Shown in pieces: positions 7,299-15,262 of a stretch of DNA of 41,242 bases. Every line of letters starts with the position of its first letter. The first letter of the stretch is position 1. The DNA comes from a virus, in IMG/VR virus record IMGVR_UViG_3300044796_000357, positions 1 through 41,242 of that record, one strand, 5' to 3'. The notes under the pieces are model-generated. The model was not told the origin of the DNA and made no database searches. It saw only the letters and a list, made by a program, of their open reading frames with translations. A program made the position numbers and the translations under genes.

Positions 7299-7758
7299 TC
7301 GGCGGTTCGCCCGGCGCGAACGCAAGGGCGGCGTGCGTGTGCCGCCGCCGGTGGCCGACCGTCGGACGCTGCTGGCGAAAGTGCATATCGCGCGCAAGCA
7401 GCTGGCACTGACTGAGGAGAGCTACCGCGACCTGCTGCGGCGGGTGACCGGCTTCGACAGCGCCGGGGACTGTGCCGACGGGGCGCTCACCGCGGTCCTG
7501 GAGGAGTTCGCCCGGCTCGGCTTCAAGCCGTCCAGGCCGAAGAGCGCCAAGCCCTATGTGCGGCTGATCTACGCGCTGTGGGGCGAGCTTAAGCCCTACC
7601 TCAGCAACTCCTCGGACGAGGCTTTGCGCGGCTTCGTGTTCCGGCAGAGCGGCGCGCAGGCGCCGGAATGGCTCGGGCCGGAGAAGGCGAACAAGGTGAT
7701 CGAGGGGCTCAAGGCGTGGCTGGCGCGGGAGCGGGCGAAGGAAGCGGCGCATGTATAA
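7285..7758 (+). CDS. gemA: GemA-like regulatory protein (Mu gp16 family)
   Basis: 157 residues, matching the GemA/DUF1018 family, which in Mu alters host gene expression and DNA supercoiling. The family signature is visible: LLAKVHIARKQLALTEESYR (about 29-48), RRVTGFDSAGD, YVRLIYALWGEL, a DEALRGFVFRQSG segment, and KANKVIEGLKAWLARER near the end. It precedes the mor-like activator gene, the same relative order as gemA-mor in Mu. Confidence 0.9.
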   Translation: MPRDDRRFARRERKGGVRVPPPVADRRTLLAKVHIARKQLALTEESYRDLLRRVTGFDSAGDCADGALTAVLEEFARLGFKPSRPKSAKPYVRLIYALWGELKPYLSNSSDEALRGFVFRQSGAQAPEWLGPEKANKVIEGLKAWLARERAKEAAHV

Positions 7759-7966
7759 GCCCGACGGCGCGGACCAGAAGTTCATGAGGACGCTGCCCGA
7801 CCTCGTCTTTTTCTCCGCCCTGGCGAAATGGGAGCGTTCGCGGATCGTGGCTCTTCAGAGCGCGCGCCTAATTTCGGTCGAGGCCATCAGTCGCTACGCG
7901 GCCAACGTGACGCTCACCGACGCCGGCCGCGCGGCGCTGGGGCGGACGAAGGAGCCGGTGGCATGA
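7751..7966 (+). CDS. Small hypothetical protein
   Basis: 71 residues without a recognised family. The C-terminal half (ISRYAANVTLTDAGRAALG) looks like the end of a winged-helix domain (LTDAGRAAL is a common winged-helix ending), so it may be a small DNA-binding protein. GGAAG precedes the ATG; it overlaps gemA by 8 bases and the next gene by four. Confidence 0.5.
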   Translation: MYKPDGADQKFMRTLPDLVFFSALAKWERSRIVALQSARLISVEAISRYAANVTLTDAGRAALGRTKEPVA

Positions 7967-8202
7967 GCACGCGCCCGCACGCCGGCAACTTCATGGTCGA
8001 GGCCGAGCTGCTGGTCGTGGCCGATCCGTCGGCCGAGGCAATGCAGGCGGCGCTGGCGCCGCTCGGCTTTGCGCTCAAGCCGCTGTCGCGCGCCCGGCTG
8101 TTCGCCGACGGCCTGCTCAAGGCGACGCTGGTGTGGCGCTGCCGGCGGCGGCGCAGCAGCGTCGCGCTCAACATCGTCGTCGAGACGGTGGTGCTGCAGT
8201 GA
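7963..8202 (+). CDS. Small hypothetical protein upstream of mor
   Basis: 79 residues, no recognised domain; an alternating beta/alpha pattern (FMVEAELLVVADPSAEAMQA ... NIVVETVVLQ) suggests a compact ferredoxin-like or similar fold. ATG 7963 overlaps the upstream stop and the gene ends inside the GTG of the mor-like gene, so it is coupled to the activator. Confidence 0.5.
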   Translation: MSTRPHAGNFMVEAELLVVADPSAEAMQAALAPLGFALKPLSRARLFADGLLKATLVWRCRRRRSSVALNIVVETVVLQ

Positions 8203-8549
8203 CTGCGCCGATCCCTCCCGAGGCCGCGCGGCTGGTCGATCTGATCGGGATCAACCATGCCTTGCGGCTGATGGAAATCCATGGCGGATCGCGGGTGTTC
8301 GTTCCGTTGCGCTCGCGGCCCGGCCAGCGGCTGGCGCGCGAGTTGTCGCCGGAGGCCGAGGCGGCGCTGGTGGAAGAGTTCGGCGGCAACAACCTCGAAG
8401 TCCCGTTGTGCAAGGCCTGGCGGGCGCGTATCTATCGCGCCCGCGGGCTGACGCACCGCGACATCGCCCTTGCGCTCGGCTGCCACGAGCGCTCGGTGCG
8501 CGGCTGGCTCGCCGGGCCGGCCGATGATCGGCAGCTCACCCTGATCTGA
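8199..8549 (+). CDS. mor: Mor-family transcription activator
   Basis: 116 residues, similar to Mor/C (120-140). Mor activates the middle promoter and C the late promoters in Mu. The dimerisation part is recognisable (LIGINHALRLMEIHGGSRVF ... LVEEFGGNNLEVPL) and the C-terminal helix-turn-helix is GLTHRDIALALGCHERSVRG (about 83-102). GTG start at 8199 overlaps the upstream stop. No second activator gene follows; the next genes are the lysis genes, preceded by a 19-base motif at 8559-8577 that recurs before two other late gene blocks. The simplest reading is that this one protein serves as the late activator. Confidence 0.88.
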   Translation: MTAPIPPEAARLVDLIGINHALRLMEIHGGSRVFVPLRSRPGQRLARELSPEAEAALVEEFGGNNLEVPLCKAWRARIYRARGLTHRDIALALGCHERSVRGWLAGPADDRQLTLI

Positions 8550-8558
8550 GACGCTCCC

Positions 8559-8577
8559 GGAACCGGCTCCGCATGCC
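8559..8577 (+). promoter_or_regulatory. Candidate late promoter element, lysis operon (Plys-like)
   Basis: First of three copies of GGAA-N3-GCTCCGCATGCC, 62 bases before the first lysis-region gene. Here the following bases (CGGCGTCCGCGCGCGCGC) also match the copy at 30833 with two single-base indels. Location corresponds to Plys of Mu. Confidence 0.55.
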
Positions 8578-8638
8578 GGCGTCCGCGCGCGCGCAATAGC
8601 CTCGGGTTCGCCAGATCGGCAAACCTTGAGGAAATCAG

Positions 8639-8770
8639 ATGAAATCCACGGATGCGAAAATCGTCCCGGCCGCCGTTGCGGATGCCGGGCGGGTGAAGAT
8701 GGGCGCGGGCGTCGGCCGCTGGAACGCCGGCCCCGAGGCGGACAAGGACTTCCAGCCCGCCAAGGGCTGA
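8639..8770 (+). CDS. Small hypothetical protein at start of late lysis operon
   Basis: 43 residues, MKSTDAKIVPAAVADAGRVK ... ADKDFQPAKG; no recognised family and no membrane segment. A clear ribosome-binding site GAGGAA lies 6 bases before the ATG and the codon use resembles its neighbours, supporting a real gene. It is the first gene after the candidate late promoter at 8559 and is followed after 68 bases by a membrane protein gene. Confidence 0.55.
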   Translation: MKSTDAKIVPAAVADAGRVKMGAGVGRWNAGPEADKDFQPAKG

Positions 8771-8838
8771 TCACGCGCAAGACGCAACGTGCGGTGCCGG
8801 CGCCCAAGCGGCGTCGGCACCTTTGCGAAGGGACAGTC

Positions 8839-9123
8839 ATGAGCGATCTCGCGAACGGCGTTGCCACCCTCGAAGGCGCGCTGACTACGGCCAAGACGGT
8901 GATCACCGGCGATGCGGCGACGGCGAAAGCCACTGTGGCCAAGGCCGCCGCCGTTGCCACTGCCACCGAGACCGGCGTGGTGACGACGGTCGAGGCCGAC
9001 TTCTACCAGGAATGGCGCGCGGCGGAGACGGCGATGCACCGGTATGGGCTGATCGCGGCGCTGCTGGCCGGCATCGGCATCGGCTGGCTGCTGGCGCATC
9101 TCGGCATTCGGTTCGGGCTGTGA
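8839..9123 (+). CDS. Single-pass membrane protein of the lysis region (possible holin/antiholin)
   Basis: 94 residues: an Ala/Thr-rich helical N-terminal domain (about 1-65) and one C-terminal transmembrane helix (about 70-90, YGLIAALLAGIGIGWLLAHL). AGGGA precedes the ATG. It overlaps the 3-TM holin-like gene at GTGA. The position next to holin and hydrolase genes suggests a lysis role such as accessory holin or antiholin, but no family is recognised. Confidence 0.55.
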   Translation: MSDLANGVATLEGALTTAKTVITGDAATAKATVAKAAAVATATETGVVTTVEADFYQEWRAAETAMHRYGLIAALLAGIGIGWLLAHLGIRFGL

Positions 9124-9791
9124 GCGGCGTCCTGCAGGCGGCCGAGGCGGTGGCGGGCTTCGTGCCCGTCGCCGGCCCGGCCATCTCGGTGGCCTTGCAG
9201 GTCGCCGATGCGATGGGCGCCGGCAGCTGGCTCTCGAAGCATATCCTGGGCCAGAAGGGCTCCGATGTGGCGCAGGCGGTGGTGGCCGCGGCGCAGGCCG
9301 CGATCGGCACGCAGGACGTGACGCCGGCGGCGATCGCCGCACTGCCGCCGGACAAGCGGGCGGACCTGCAAGTGCAGCTGGCCGGCATCGCGGCGCAGCG
9401 CGAGGCGGCGGAGCTGTCGGCGCAGACCGCGGCGGAGCAGGCACGGCTCGACGAGATCAAGGCGGCGATGGCCGACACCGAGGGTGCGCGGTCGAGCATG
9501 ACGGCGCTGGCGCAGGCGCACAGCCCGCTGGCCTATGCGCCGCTGATCATTTCGCTGGTCGCGCTCGGCTTCTGGGGCGCCAAGCTGCTCGGCATCGGGC
9601 CGACGCTGGACGGCGCCGAGGACGAGATCCTGAAGGTCGCCGTCACGCTGGTGCTCGGCTACTGGCTCGGCAGTTCCGCCAGGCAGCCGGCAACCGACCT
9701 GGCGCTGGCGAACTCCGTTCCGGTCAACGCCGTTTCGCAACTTTCGACGCAGGGAGGAGGCGCGGCGGCCAGCCGCCCTTTCGGCCGATGA
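9120..9791 (+). CDS. Holin-like protein (3-TM, gene-transfer-agent holin type)
   Basis: 223 residues. A long charged/Ala-rich helical middle (about 85-125, RADLQVQLAGIAAQREAAEL) is followed by hydrophobic segments at about 141-160 (YAPLIISLVALGFWGAKLLG) and 170-185 (ILKVAVTLVLGYWLGSS). The ending LGYWLGSSAR resembles the conserved C-terminus of the alphaproteobacterial 3-TM holin family linked to gene transfer agent release. An N-terminal hydrophobic segment (VAGFVPVAGPAISVALQVAD) gives the third. GTG start overlaps the upstream stop. Holins time cell lysis by permeabilising the inner membrane. Confidence 0.65.
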   Translation: MSGVLQAAEAVAGFVPVAGPAISVALQVADAMGAGSWLSKHILGQKGSDVAQAVVAAAQAAIGTQDVTPAAIAALPPDKRADLQVQLAGIAAQREAAELSAQTAAEQARLDEIKAAMADTEGARSSMTALAQAHSPLAYAPLIISLVALGFWGAKLLGIGPTLDGAEDEILKVAVTLVLGYWLGSSARQPATDLALANSVPVNAVSQLSTQGGGAAASRPFGR

Positions 9792-10285
9792 CATCTGACG
9801 CGCAGCGCAGCGGAGCGGCGACGGGAGCGACAGCGGATGCCCTTGCATCCGCGAAAGCGTCCTCCTCGTTGCCGCGGGGTATCCGCAACAACAACCCCGG
9901 CAACGTCGACTACCACCCGTCGGACGACCCGTGGGAGGGGCTCGACAATCCGCCCACCGACGGGCGGTTCTGCCGCTTCACCGAGCCGAAATTCGGCATC
10001 CGGGTGATGTGCAAGCTGCTGCTCGCCTACCAGGACTTCCACGGCTGCCGCACGGTGCAGGACATCATCAACCGCTGGGCGCCGCCCGCCGAGAACGACA
10101 CCGGCGAGTACGTGGCGCACGTGGCCAGCCTGGTCGGCGTGGCGGCGGATGCGCCGATCGACGTGCACAAGGCGGCCGTGCTGCGCCCGCTGGTGCAGGC
10201 GATCATCGTTCATGAAAACGGCCAGCAGCCCTACGACGCGGCGACGATCGACGCGGGCCTGGCAGCGGCGGGAGTGGTGGCATGA
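9788..10285 (+). CDS. Peptidoglycan hydrolase-like protein (phage P5-type muralytic/structural domain)
   Basis: 165 residues. RGIRNNNPGNVDY (30-42), the W.G ... G.F..F..P.FGIR pattern and TVQDIINRWAPPAENDT.EY match a widespread phage family annotated as structural protein P5 or transglycosylase-like, thought to act on the cell wall. The position directly after the holin supports an endolysin role. No signal peptide or SAR helix is visible, so export would rely on the holin. The first 25 residues (MTSDAQRSGAATGATADALA...) are encoded by an inverted copy (G) of the double-hairpin repeat, so the domain proper begins near residue 27. Confidence 0.7.
   Translation: MTSDAQRSGAATGATADALASAKASSSLPRGIRNNNPGNVDYHPSDDPWEGLDNPPTDGRFCRFTEPKFGIRVMCKLLLAYQDFHGCRTVQDIINRWAPPAENDTGEYVAHVASLVGVAADAPIDVHKAAVLRPLVQAIIVHENGQQPYDAATIDAGLAAAGVVA
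9796..9859 (-). repeat. Double-hairpin element, copy G (reverse)
   Basis: Reverse-strand copy. Hairpin 1 on the plus strand: GCGGATGC/GCATCCGC (9833-9840, 9845-9852), loop CCTT (AAGG on the other strand), 8 pairs. The second hairpin is degenerate. It lies inside the 5' end of the hydrolase gene and encodes its N-terminal tail. Confidence 0.8.
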
Positions 10286-10437
10286 AGTATTTCAACGCCC
10301 TTGCGGCCGGCATCATCGCGGCCGTCCGCGCGTCCCGCCCGATGGTGGCGAAGAGCGAGCCGGGCGCGCTGCCGGCGCTCGACGCCTTCCTCAAGGCGGC
10401 CGACGACGAGATCGCGCGCTCTGACGGCGGTGCCTGA
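10282..10437 (+). CDS. Small hypothetical protein
   Basis: 51 residues (MKYFNALAAGIIAAVRASRP ... AFLKAADDEIARSDGGA). The N-terminus has a short hydrophobic stretch, and the end is an acidic helix. No family is recognised. ATG overlaps the hydrolase stop (ATGA) and the stop overlaps the next ATG (TGATG). Confidence 0.5.
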   Translation: MKYFNALAAGIIAAVRASRPMVAKSEPGALPALDAFLKAADDEIARSDGGA

Positions 10438-10787
10438 TGTGGTCGATCGACTGGCAGCAGGGGGGCGGCCTGGTCGCCGTGGTGTCGGCGGTCGGCGGCG
10501 TCGTGCTGCTGCTGGTTCGTTCGTCGATGCACGGGGTGTTCGCCGACCGGAAGTCCTATGAGGCGCTGGTGGCGCGCATGACGGCGGCGGAGAACCGGCT
10601 GGCCGAGACGCCCAACGGCGAAGACATGCGCGAACTCTACCGGCGGGTGAACGGCATCGAGGTCGGGCTGGCGGCCAATACGGCAGCGGTCGCCGGCGTC
10701 GGCGACGGGGTCAAGCGTGTCGAGCACATGATGGGGCTTTTGCTGCGCAACGAGTTGGAGAAGGCCGGAGCAAATGAGCCTCGCTGA
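10437..10787 (+). CDS. DUF2730-type phage protein (Mu gp25 position)
   Basis: 116 residues: an N-terminal transmembrane helix (about 9-28, GGLVAVVSAVGGVVLLLVRS) followed by a long helical/coiled-coil region (ALVARMTAAENRLAETPNGE, ELYRRVNGIEVGLAANTAAV, VKRVEHMMGLLLRNEL). This build and place between lysis and terminase genes match the DUF2730 family of Mu-like phages. Such proteins may be Rz-like spanins or accessory lysis factors, but the function is not established. Confidence 0.75.
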   Translation: MWSIDWQQGGGLVAVVSAVGGVVLLLVRSSMHGVFADRKSYEALVARMTAAENRLAETPNGEDMRELYRRVNGIEVGLAANTAAVAGVGDGVKRVEHMMGLLLRNELEKAGANEPR

Positions 10788-11079
10788 CGTGCTCGCCGAG
10801 GACCGGCGGCTGACGATCCTGCTGACGCTGTGCGAAGCACCGGCGGGCAGTGCGAACGAGAGCGTGCTGCGCCTGGCGCTGGAGCGGGTCGGGCACCGGG
10901 CCGCGCATGACCTGGTGCGGGCGGACCTGACGTTCCTGACCGACCACGGGCTGGCCAGTCTCGAGAAAATGCCCAACGGGCGCGGGGGCGAGCTGTGGAT
11001 CGCCACGCTGACCACCCGGGGCGAGGATGTGGCGAACGGGCGCCAGCACCCGGGCGTGGCGCGCAAGGGCGCGGATTGA
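10774..11079 (+). CDS. Small HTH-like phage protein (Mu gp26 / VpaChn25_0724 family)
   Basis: 101 residues. MSLADVLAEDRRLTILLTL, NESVLRLALERVGHRAAHD, VRADLTFLTDHGLASLE and LTTRGEDVANGRQHPGV follow the pattern of the VpaChn25_0724 family, a winged-helix-like protein always found just upstream of the small terminase gene in Mu-like phages. Overlaps the upstream gene by 14 bases and the small terminase by one base (TGATG). Confidence 0.85.
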   Translation: MSLADVLAEDRRLTILLTLCEAPAGSANESVLRLALERVGHRAAHDLVRADLTFLTDHGLASLEKMPNGRGGELWIATLTTRGEDVANGRQHPGVARKGAD

Positions 11080-11654
11080 TGGCCAGGCCCTCCAGCATCG
11101 ACCAGCTGCCGGAGGACGTGCGCGTGCTGATCGGCCAGCTGCGCGGGCGGGGCTGGACGATCGACCAGATCCTGGAGCACCTCGGCGGACTGCTCGACCG
11201 GGTGCCGAGCCGCTCGGCACTGGGGCGGCACATCCAGGGGCTGGATGCGATCGGCGAAAAAATGCGCCGCTCGCGCCAAGTGGCAGAGGCGCTGGTGCGC
11301 GAACTCGGCGACGCGCCGGAGAGCAAGGCGGCGCGGCTCAACATCGAGCTGCTGCACAGCGCCATCCTCGACCTGCATATGCGGGCGGCCGACGGCGAGG
11401 AGATCGACGTCGACGGCAAGGCGGCGCTGGCGGGCAATCCCGAGGGCACGATGATGCTGGCCAAGGCGCTCGACCACCTGGCCAAGGCATCGAAATCGAA
11501 CATGGACTTTATCCAGGCGGCCGAGGCGCGCGCGGTGGCGCGGACAAAGCGCGAGGCGGCCGGCGCGGTGGAGACGGTGGCGAAGGAGAAGGGGCTCTCG
11601 GCCGACACCATCGCGGCGATCAAGGCCGGCATCTTCGGGGTGAAGGCAGCGTGA
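11079..11654 (+). CDS. Terminase small subunit (Mu gp27, DUF3486 family)
   Basis: 191 residues. SSIDQLPEDVRVLIGQLRGR (about 5-24) is the typical start of DUF3486 proteins, followed by an HTH-like region (WTIDQILEHL ... PSRSALGRHI) and long helices. In Mu this protein recognises the packaging site and partners with gp28. It overlaps the large subunit start as GTGA. Confidence 0.9.
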   Translation: MARPSSIDQLPEDVRVLIGQLRGRGWTIDQILEHLGGLLDRVPSRSALGRHIQGLDAIGEKMRRSRQVAEALVRELGDAPESKAARLNIELLHSAILDLHMRAADGEEIDVDGKAALAGNPEGTMMLAKALDHLAKASKSNMDFIQAAEARAVARTKREAAGAVETVAKEKGLSADTIAAIKAGIFGVKAA

Positions 11655-13216
11655 GCGACCTTCCCTCTGTCTTCCTGCCCTACCAGCAGCGGTTCATGGC
11701 GACGGTCGATGCCAACGCCGTGACGGTGGTGGAAAAGTCGCGGCGCACCGGGTTCTCGTGGGCGGCCGGCGCGATCGCGGCGCTGACGGCGTCGGCGACG
11801 CGGGCGGCCGGCGGCATGGACGTGCTCTACATGGGCTACGAGAAGGACATGACCCGCGAGTTCATCGACTACGTGGGCAACTGGGCCAAGCAGATGGGCC
11901 GCGCCGCCGGCGAGGTGCAGGAGTTCATCTGGACCGACCCGGACCATCCGGAGCGCGAAATCCTTGCCTTCCGCATCCACTTCGCCTCGGGCTACGAGGT
12001 GGTGGCGCTGCCCAGCGTGGCGCGCGCGCTGCGCGGCAAGCAGGGCCTGGTGATCCTCGACGAGGCGGCGTTCCACGACGATCTCGAAGCGGTGCTGAAG
12101 GCCGCCTTCGCCCTGCTGATCTGGGGCGGCAAGGTGGTGGTGATCAGCACCCATGACGGCGAGCAGAACCCGTTCAACGTGCTGGTGAACGACGTCCGCT
12201 CCGGGCGCCGGCCGTACGCGCTGCTTCGCACGACGTTCGACGACGCGCTGGCCGATGGGCTCTATCGCCGCGTCTGCTTGACCCGCGGCATCGAGTGGAC
12301 GGAAGCGGGCGAGGCCGCCTGGCGGGCGGAAATCGTCGCCATCTATGCCGGCAACGAGGACGAGGAACTCTTCGTCATCCCGAACCCGACCAGCGGCACC
12401 TTCCTGCCCGGGCCGCTGATCGAGGCGCGCATGGTGCCCGGCATTCCGGTGCTGCGCTGGACCTGTGTCGCCGGCTTCGACCTGTGGGCGAAGCACCTGC
12501 GCGAGGCCGAGGCAAAGGACTGGATCGCCGAGAACCTGGCGGCGGTTCTGCATTCGCTGGATGCGGATTGCCCGCACGTGTTCGGCTTCGACATCGCTCG
12601 GCGCGGCGACCTCACCGATATTTGGCCGCTGGCGATCGGGCGCGACCTGGTGCGACGGACGCCGTTCGTGGTGGAGCTGCGCAACTGCCCGTTCGAACAG
12701 CAGCGGCAGATCCTCTGGCACATCATCGAGCGACTGCCGCGGCTGCGCGGCGGCCGGATGGATGCCACCGGGCTCGGCATGCAGCTCGCCGAGGAGACGA
12801 TGCAGAAGTTCGGCGCCTCGGTGGTGCCGGTGATGATGAACGAGCCCTGGTATCGCGAGCAGATGCCGCCGCTGAAGTCGGCCTTCGAAGACGCGATGAT
12901 CACCATTCCGCGCGATCGCGAGATCGGCGACGACTACCGCATGCTGAAGCTGGTGCGCGGCGTGGCGCGCGTCCCGGAGCGACGGCGCAATGCCGAGGGG
13001 GAGCGGCGGCACGGCGACGCGGCGATTGCCGGGGCGCTGGCCTACGAGGCGAGCCGGGCCGAGCCGGAGATCTACGACTACGAGGCGGCACGGCGCGACC
13101 GGGTGCGCGAGGGCGTGACCTCGACCGGCTGGAGCGATCGGCCGCGGCCGGACGATGGCGAGCGGACGGCGCCCGGCGGCTTCCTGCCGGCGATGCGCGG
13201 GGGGGCTTGGATGTGA
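11651..13216 (+). CDS. Terminase large subunit (Mu gp28)
   Basis: 521 residues. Packages DNA headful-fashion into proheads. The ATPase domain shows an adenine/Walker A-like region (LPYQQRFMA at 9-17, VEKSRRTGFSW at 27-37) and Walker B LVILDEAAF (133-141); VVVISTHDG (162-170) fits motif III. The nuclease domain carries acidic residues at D314 (FGFDIARRGD), D371 (GRMDATGLG) and D456 (RHGDAAIAGALA), the usual RNase H-like triad. GTG start at 11651 overlaps the small subunit stop. Confidence 0.94.
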   Translation: MSDLPSVFLPYQQRFMATVDANAVTVVEKSRRTGFSWAAGAIAALTASATRAAGGMDVLYMGYEKDMTREFIDYVGNWAKQMGRAAGEVQEFIWTDPDHPEREILAFRIHFASGYEVVALPSVARALRGKQGLVILDEAAFHDDLEAVLKAAFALLIWGGKVVVISTHDGEQNPFNVLVNDVRSGRRPYALLRTTFDDALADGLYRRVCLTRGIEWTEAGEAAWRAEIVAIYAGNEDEELFVIPNPTSGTFLPGPLIEARMVPGIPVLRWTCVAGFDLWAKHLREAEAKDWIAENLAAVLHSLDADCPHVFGFDIARRGDLTDIWPLAIGRDLVRRTPFVVELRNCPFEQQRQILWHIIERLPRLRGGRMDATGLGMQLAEETMQKFGASVVPVMMNEPWYREQMPPLKSAFEDAMITIPRDREIGDDYRMLKLVRGVARVPERRRNAEGERRHGDAAIAGALAYEASRAEPEIYDYEAARRDRVREGVTSTGWSDRPRPDDGERTAPGGFLPAMRGGAWM

Positions 13217-13512
13217 GCCGGGCGATGGCAGGCGATGTCGACACGGCGGCGCAGGACGCCGCGCGCCTGGCCAGCGCCGAGACGGAACTGCGGCGGGTGC
13301 TGATCCGCGCGCTGCGCGACGTGATCATGCTGACCGACAGCGACACCGCCGTGCGGCGCCGCCTGGTGGCGGCCGACCTGGCGCGGTGGACGCGCGAGGA
13401 GCAGCGGGACCTCGACCGCCTGGCCTGGAAGTATCGCCGGCGGCTGCCGCGCCACCTGGCGCCGCGGTTGAACCCGGACGATCCGATTGTTCGGGGGATG
13501 GCAGGTGGTTGA
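13213..13512 (+). CDS. Small hypothetical protein between terminase and portal
   Basis: 99 residues, mostly helical and basic (SAETELRRVLIRALRDVIML ... WKYRRRLPRHLAPRLNPDDP). No domain is recognised; a short gene at this place is common in Mu-like phages of this type. GTG start overlaps the terminase stop; its 3' end overlaps the portal start by 8 bases. Confidence 0.55.
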   Translation: MSRAMAGDVDTAAQDAARLASAETELRRVLIRALRDVIMLTDSDTAVRRRLVAADLARWTREEQRDLDRLAWKYRRRLPRHLAPRLNPDDPIVRGMAGG

Positions 13513-15262
13513 CGACAACCAAGAGAGAGTGCTTGCGCGGTCGCAAGGGCGACCGCTCGCCTCGCAGCGCGAAGGCGCGCTTCTGGACCAGTTCGGCGCG
13601 CCCATCCCGCCGGCGACGATCGCCGCGCTGCGCGAGGAGATCTCGCCACCCGGCGCCATGCATGCCCGGCCGCCGTTCAGTGGCCATCTTGCCTTCGGCA
13701 TGGAGCCGCGGCGGCTCGGCACCATCCTGCGCGGGGCGGACAGCGGCAACTCGTTCGACTGGATGATCCTAGCGGAGGAGATCGAGGAGCTGTTCCCGCA
13801 CTATACCGCCGTGCTGTCCAAGCGGCGGCGGCAGGTGGCACAGCTGCCGGTGACGGTGGAGGCGGCCGACCACGCCGCGCGCAAGGGCGGCGGCAAGCGC
13901 GGTGGCGGGGCGGCCGGCGGCGGCAAATCCGACTACGAGAAGCATGCCGACTTCGTGCGGCAGTGGATCGCCGATGGCGTGCTGGGCCGGGCGATGTTCG
14001 ACATCACGGATGCAATCGGCAAGGGCTACTCGGTCTCGGAGATCATCTGGGAAACCGAGCCCGGGAGCTTCAGGCCGGCGGAACTGGTCTATCGGACACC
14101 GCGCTTCTTCGAGCTGAGCTGGGTGGACGGCGCCACCGTCTGGCTGCGCACCGAGAACGGCTTCGAGGACCTGGTGCCGCACAAGTTCCTGCTGCACACC
14201 CATCGCTCGAAGTCCGGCCTGGTGGTGCGCAGCGGGCTGACGCGGCAGGTGGCGTTCCTGTGGCTTTATGCCGCCTACAACCTCAAGGACTGGGCGCTGT
14301 TCTGCCAGGGCTATGGGATGCCGATCCGCGTCGGCCGCTACGGGCCGGAGGCGAGCGAGACGGACAAGCGGGTGCTGTGGCGGGCGGTCTCGTCGATCGC
14401 CGGCGACGTCGCCGCCATCATTCCGAAGTCGATGGAGATGGAGTTCGTCAAGGACAACGAGCGCTCCGCCGGCTCGATGCTCTACGAGAAGCGGGGCGAC
14501 TGGCTGAACCGCGAGGTGAGCAAGCTGGTGCTGGGCAGCACGGCGGGCACCGAGGCGATCAGCGGCGGCCACGCGGTGGGGCGCGAGCACTACCAGGTGG
14601 AGCAGGACGTCGAGCGGTTCGACGCGGGGCTGCTGTCGATCAGCATCACGCGGCAGATCGTGCAGGCGATGATCAGCTTCACCTTCGGGCCGCAGGACGC
14701 CTATCCGGTGCTGCGCATCGGCCGGCCCGAGGAAGTGCCGCTGAAGGACGTCATCACCGCCATCGCCGACCTCGGCGGCATGGGGCTGAAGGTGAAGGCG
14801 AGCGAGATCCGCGACCGGCTGCAACTCACCGAGCCGGAGGACGACGACGAGACGATCGGCGGCGCGCCGCCGCCGGCGCCGCCGAAGCCGGACATTCCGC
14901 GGCCGGCGGTGGTGCCGACGCAAGACGCGCCGGACGCACAGTCGATATTGGCGCCTAGCGCTGCGCTGCCGGCGGCGCGGTGGCTCGGCAACCTGATCGC
15001 CCGGCACAGCGAGGCACCGCCGGAACTGGTGGAGCAGCTCACCGAGCGACTCGGCGCCGATGCAGCGGGCGCGCTGGCTGGGTTGACCGAGACGGTGCGG
15101 CACACCTTCGAGGCGGCGCACGACATGCGCGACCTGGCGCACCGGCTGGGCCGGCTGAACCTACCGCCGGAGGAATTCGCCGAGGCGATGGCGCGCGGCC
15201 TGGCGCTGGCGCAGCTGGTGGGGCAGGCGAGCCTCGTTGAGGAGCTGCGGGGCCGGCGCTGA
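13505..15262 (+). CDS. Portal protein (Mu gp29, DUF935 family)
   Basis: 585 residues. Forms the dodecameric DNA channel at the head vertex. Family features: ILRGADSGNSFDWMILAEEI, LSKRRRQVAQLPVTVE, KGYSVSEIIWE, GMPIRVGRYGPEASETDKRV, VLGSTAGTEAISGGHAVG and a C-terminal Pro/Asp-rich linker plus helical domain. GTG at 13505 has GGGGGA upstream; a TTG at 13487 is less likely. Residues about 9-26 (VLARSQGRPLASQREGAL) are encoded by double-hairpin repeat B, so this N-terminus is an extension relative to the usual opening of such portals, which begins near LLDQFGAPI. Confidence 0.92.
   Translation: MVDDNQERVLARSQGRPLASQREGALLDQFGAPIPPATIAALREEISPPGAMHARPPFSGHLAFGMEPRRLGTILRGADSGNSFDWMILAEEIEELFPHYTAVLSKRRRQVAQLPVTVEAADHAARKGGGKRGGGAAGGGKSDYEKHADFVRQWIADGVLGRAMFDITDAIGKGYSVSEIIWETEPGSFRPAELVYRTPRFFELSWVDGATVWLRTENGFEDLVPHKFLLHTHRSKSGLVVRSGLTRQVAFLWLYAAYNLKDWALFCQGYGMPIRVGRYGPEASETDKRVLWRAVSSIAGDVAAIIPKSMEMEFVKDNERSAGSMLYEKRGDWLNREVSKLVLGSTAGTEAISGGHAVGREHYQVEQDVERFDAGLLSISITRQIVQAMISFTFGPQDAYPVLRIGRPEEVPLKDVITAIADLGGMGLKVKASEIRDRLQLTEPEDDDETIGGAPPPAPPKPDIPRPAVVPTQDAPDAQSILAPSAALPAARWLGNLIARHSEAPPELVEQLTERLGADAAGALAGLTETVRHTFEAAHDMRDLAHRLGRLNLPPEEFAEAMARGLALAQLVGQASLVEELRGRR
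13531..13585 (+). repeat. Double-hairpin element, copy B (forward)
   Basis: Hairpin 1: GCGGTCGC/GCGACCGC (13537-13544, 13549-13556), AAGG loop, 8 pairs. Hairpin 2: AGCGCG/CGCGCT (13566-13571, 13576-13581), AAGG loop. The linker between hairpins is shorter than in other copies. It is translated in frame inside the portal N-terminus. Confidence 0.85.
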
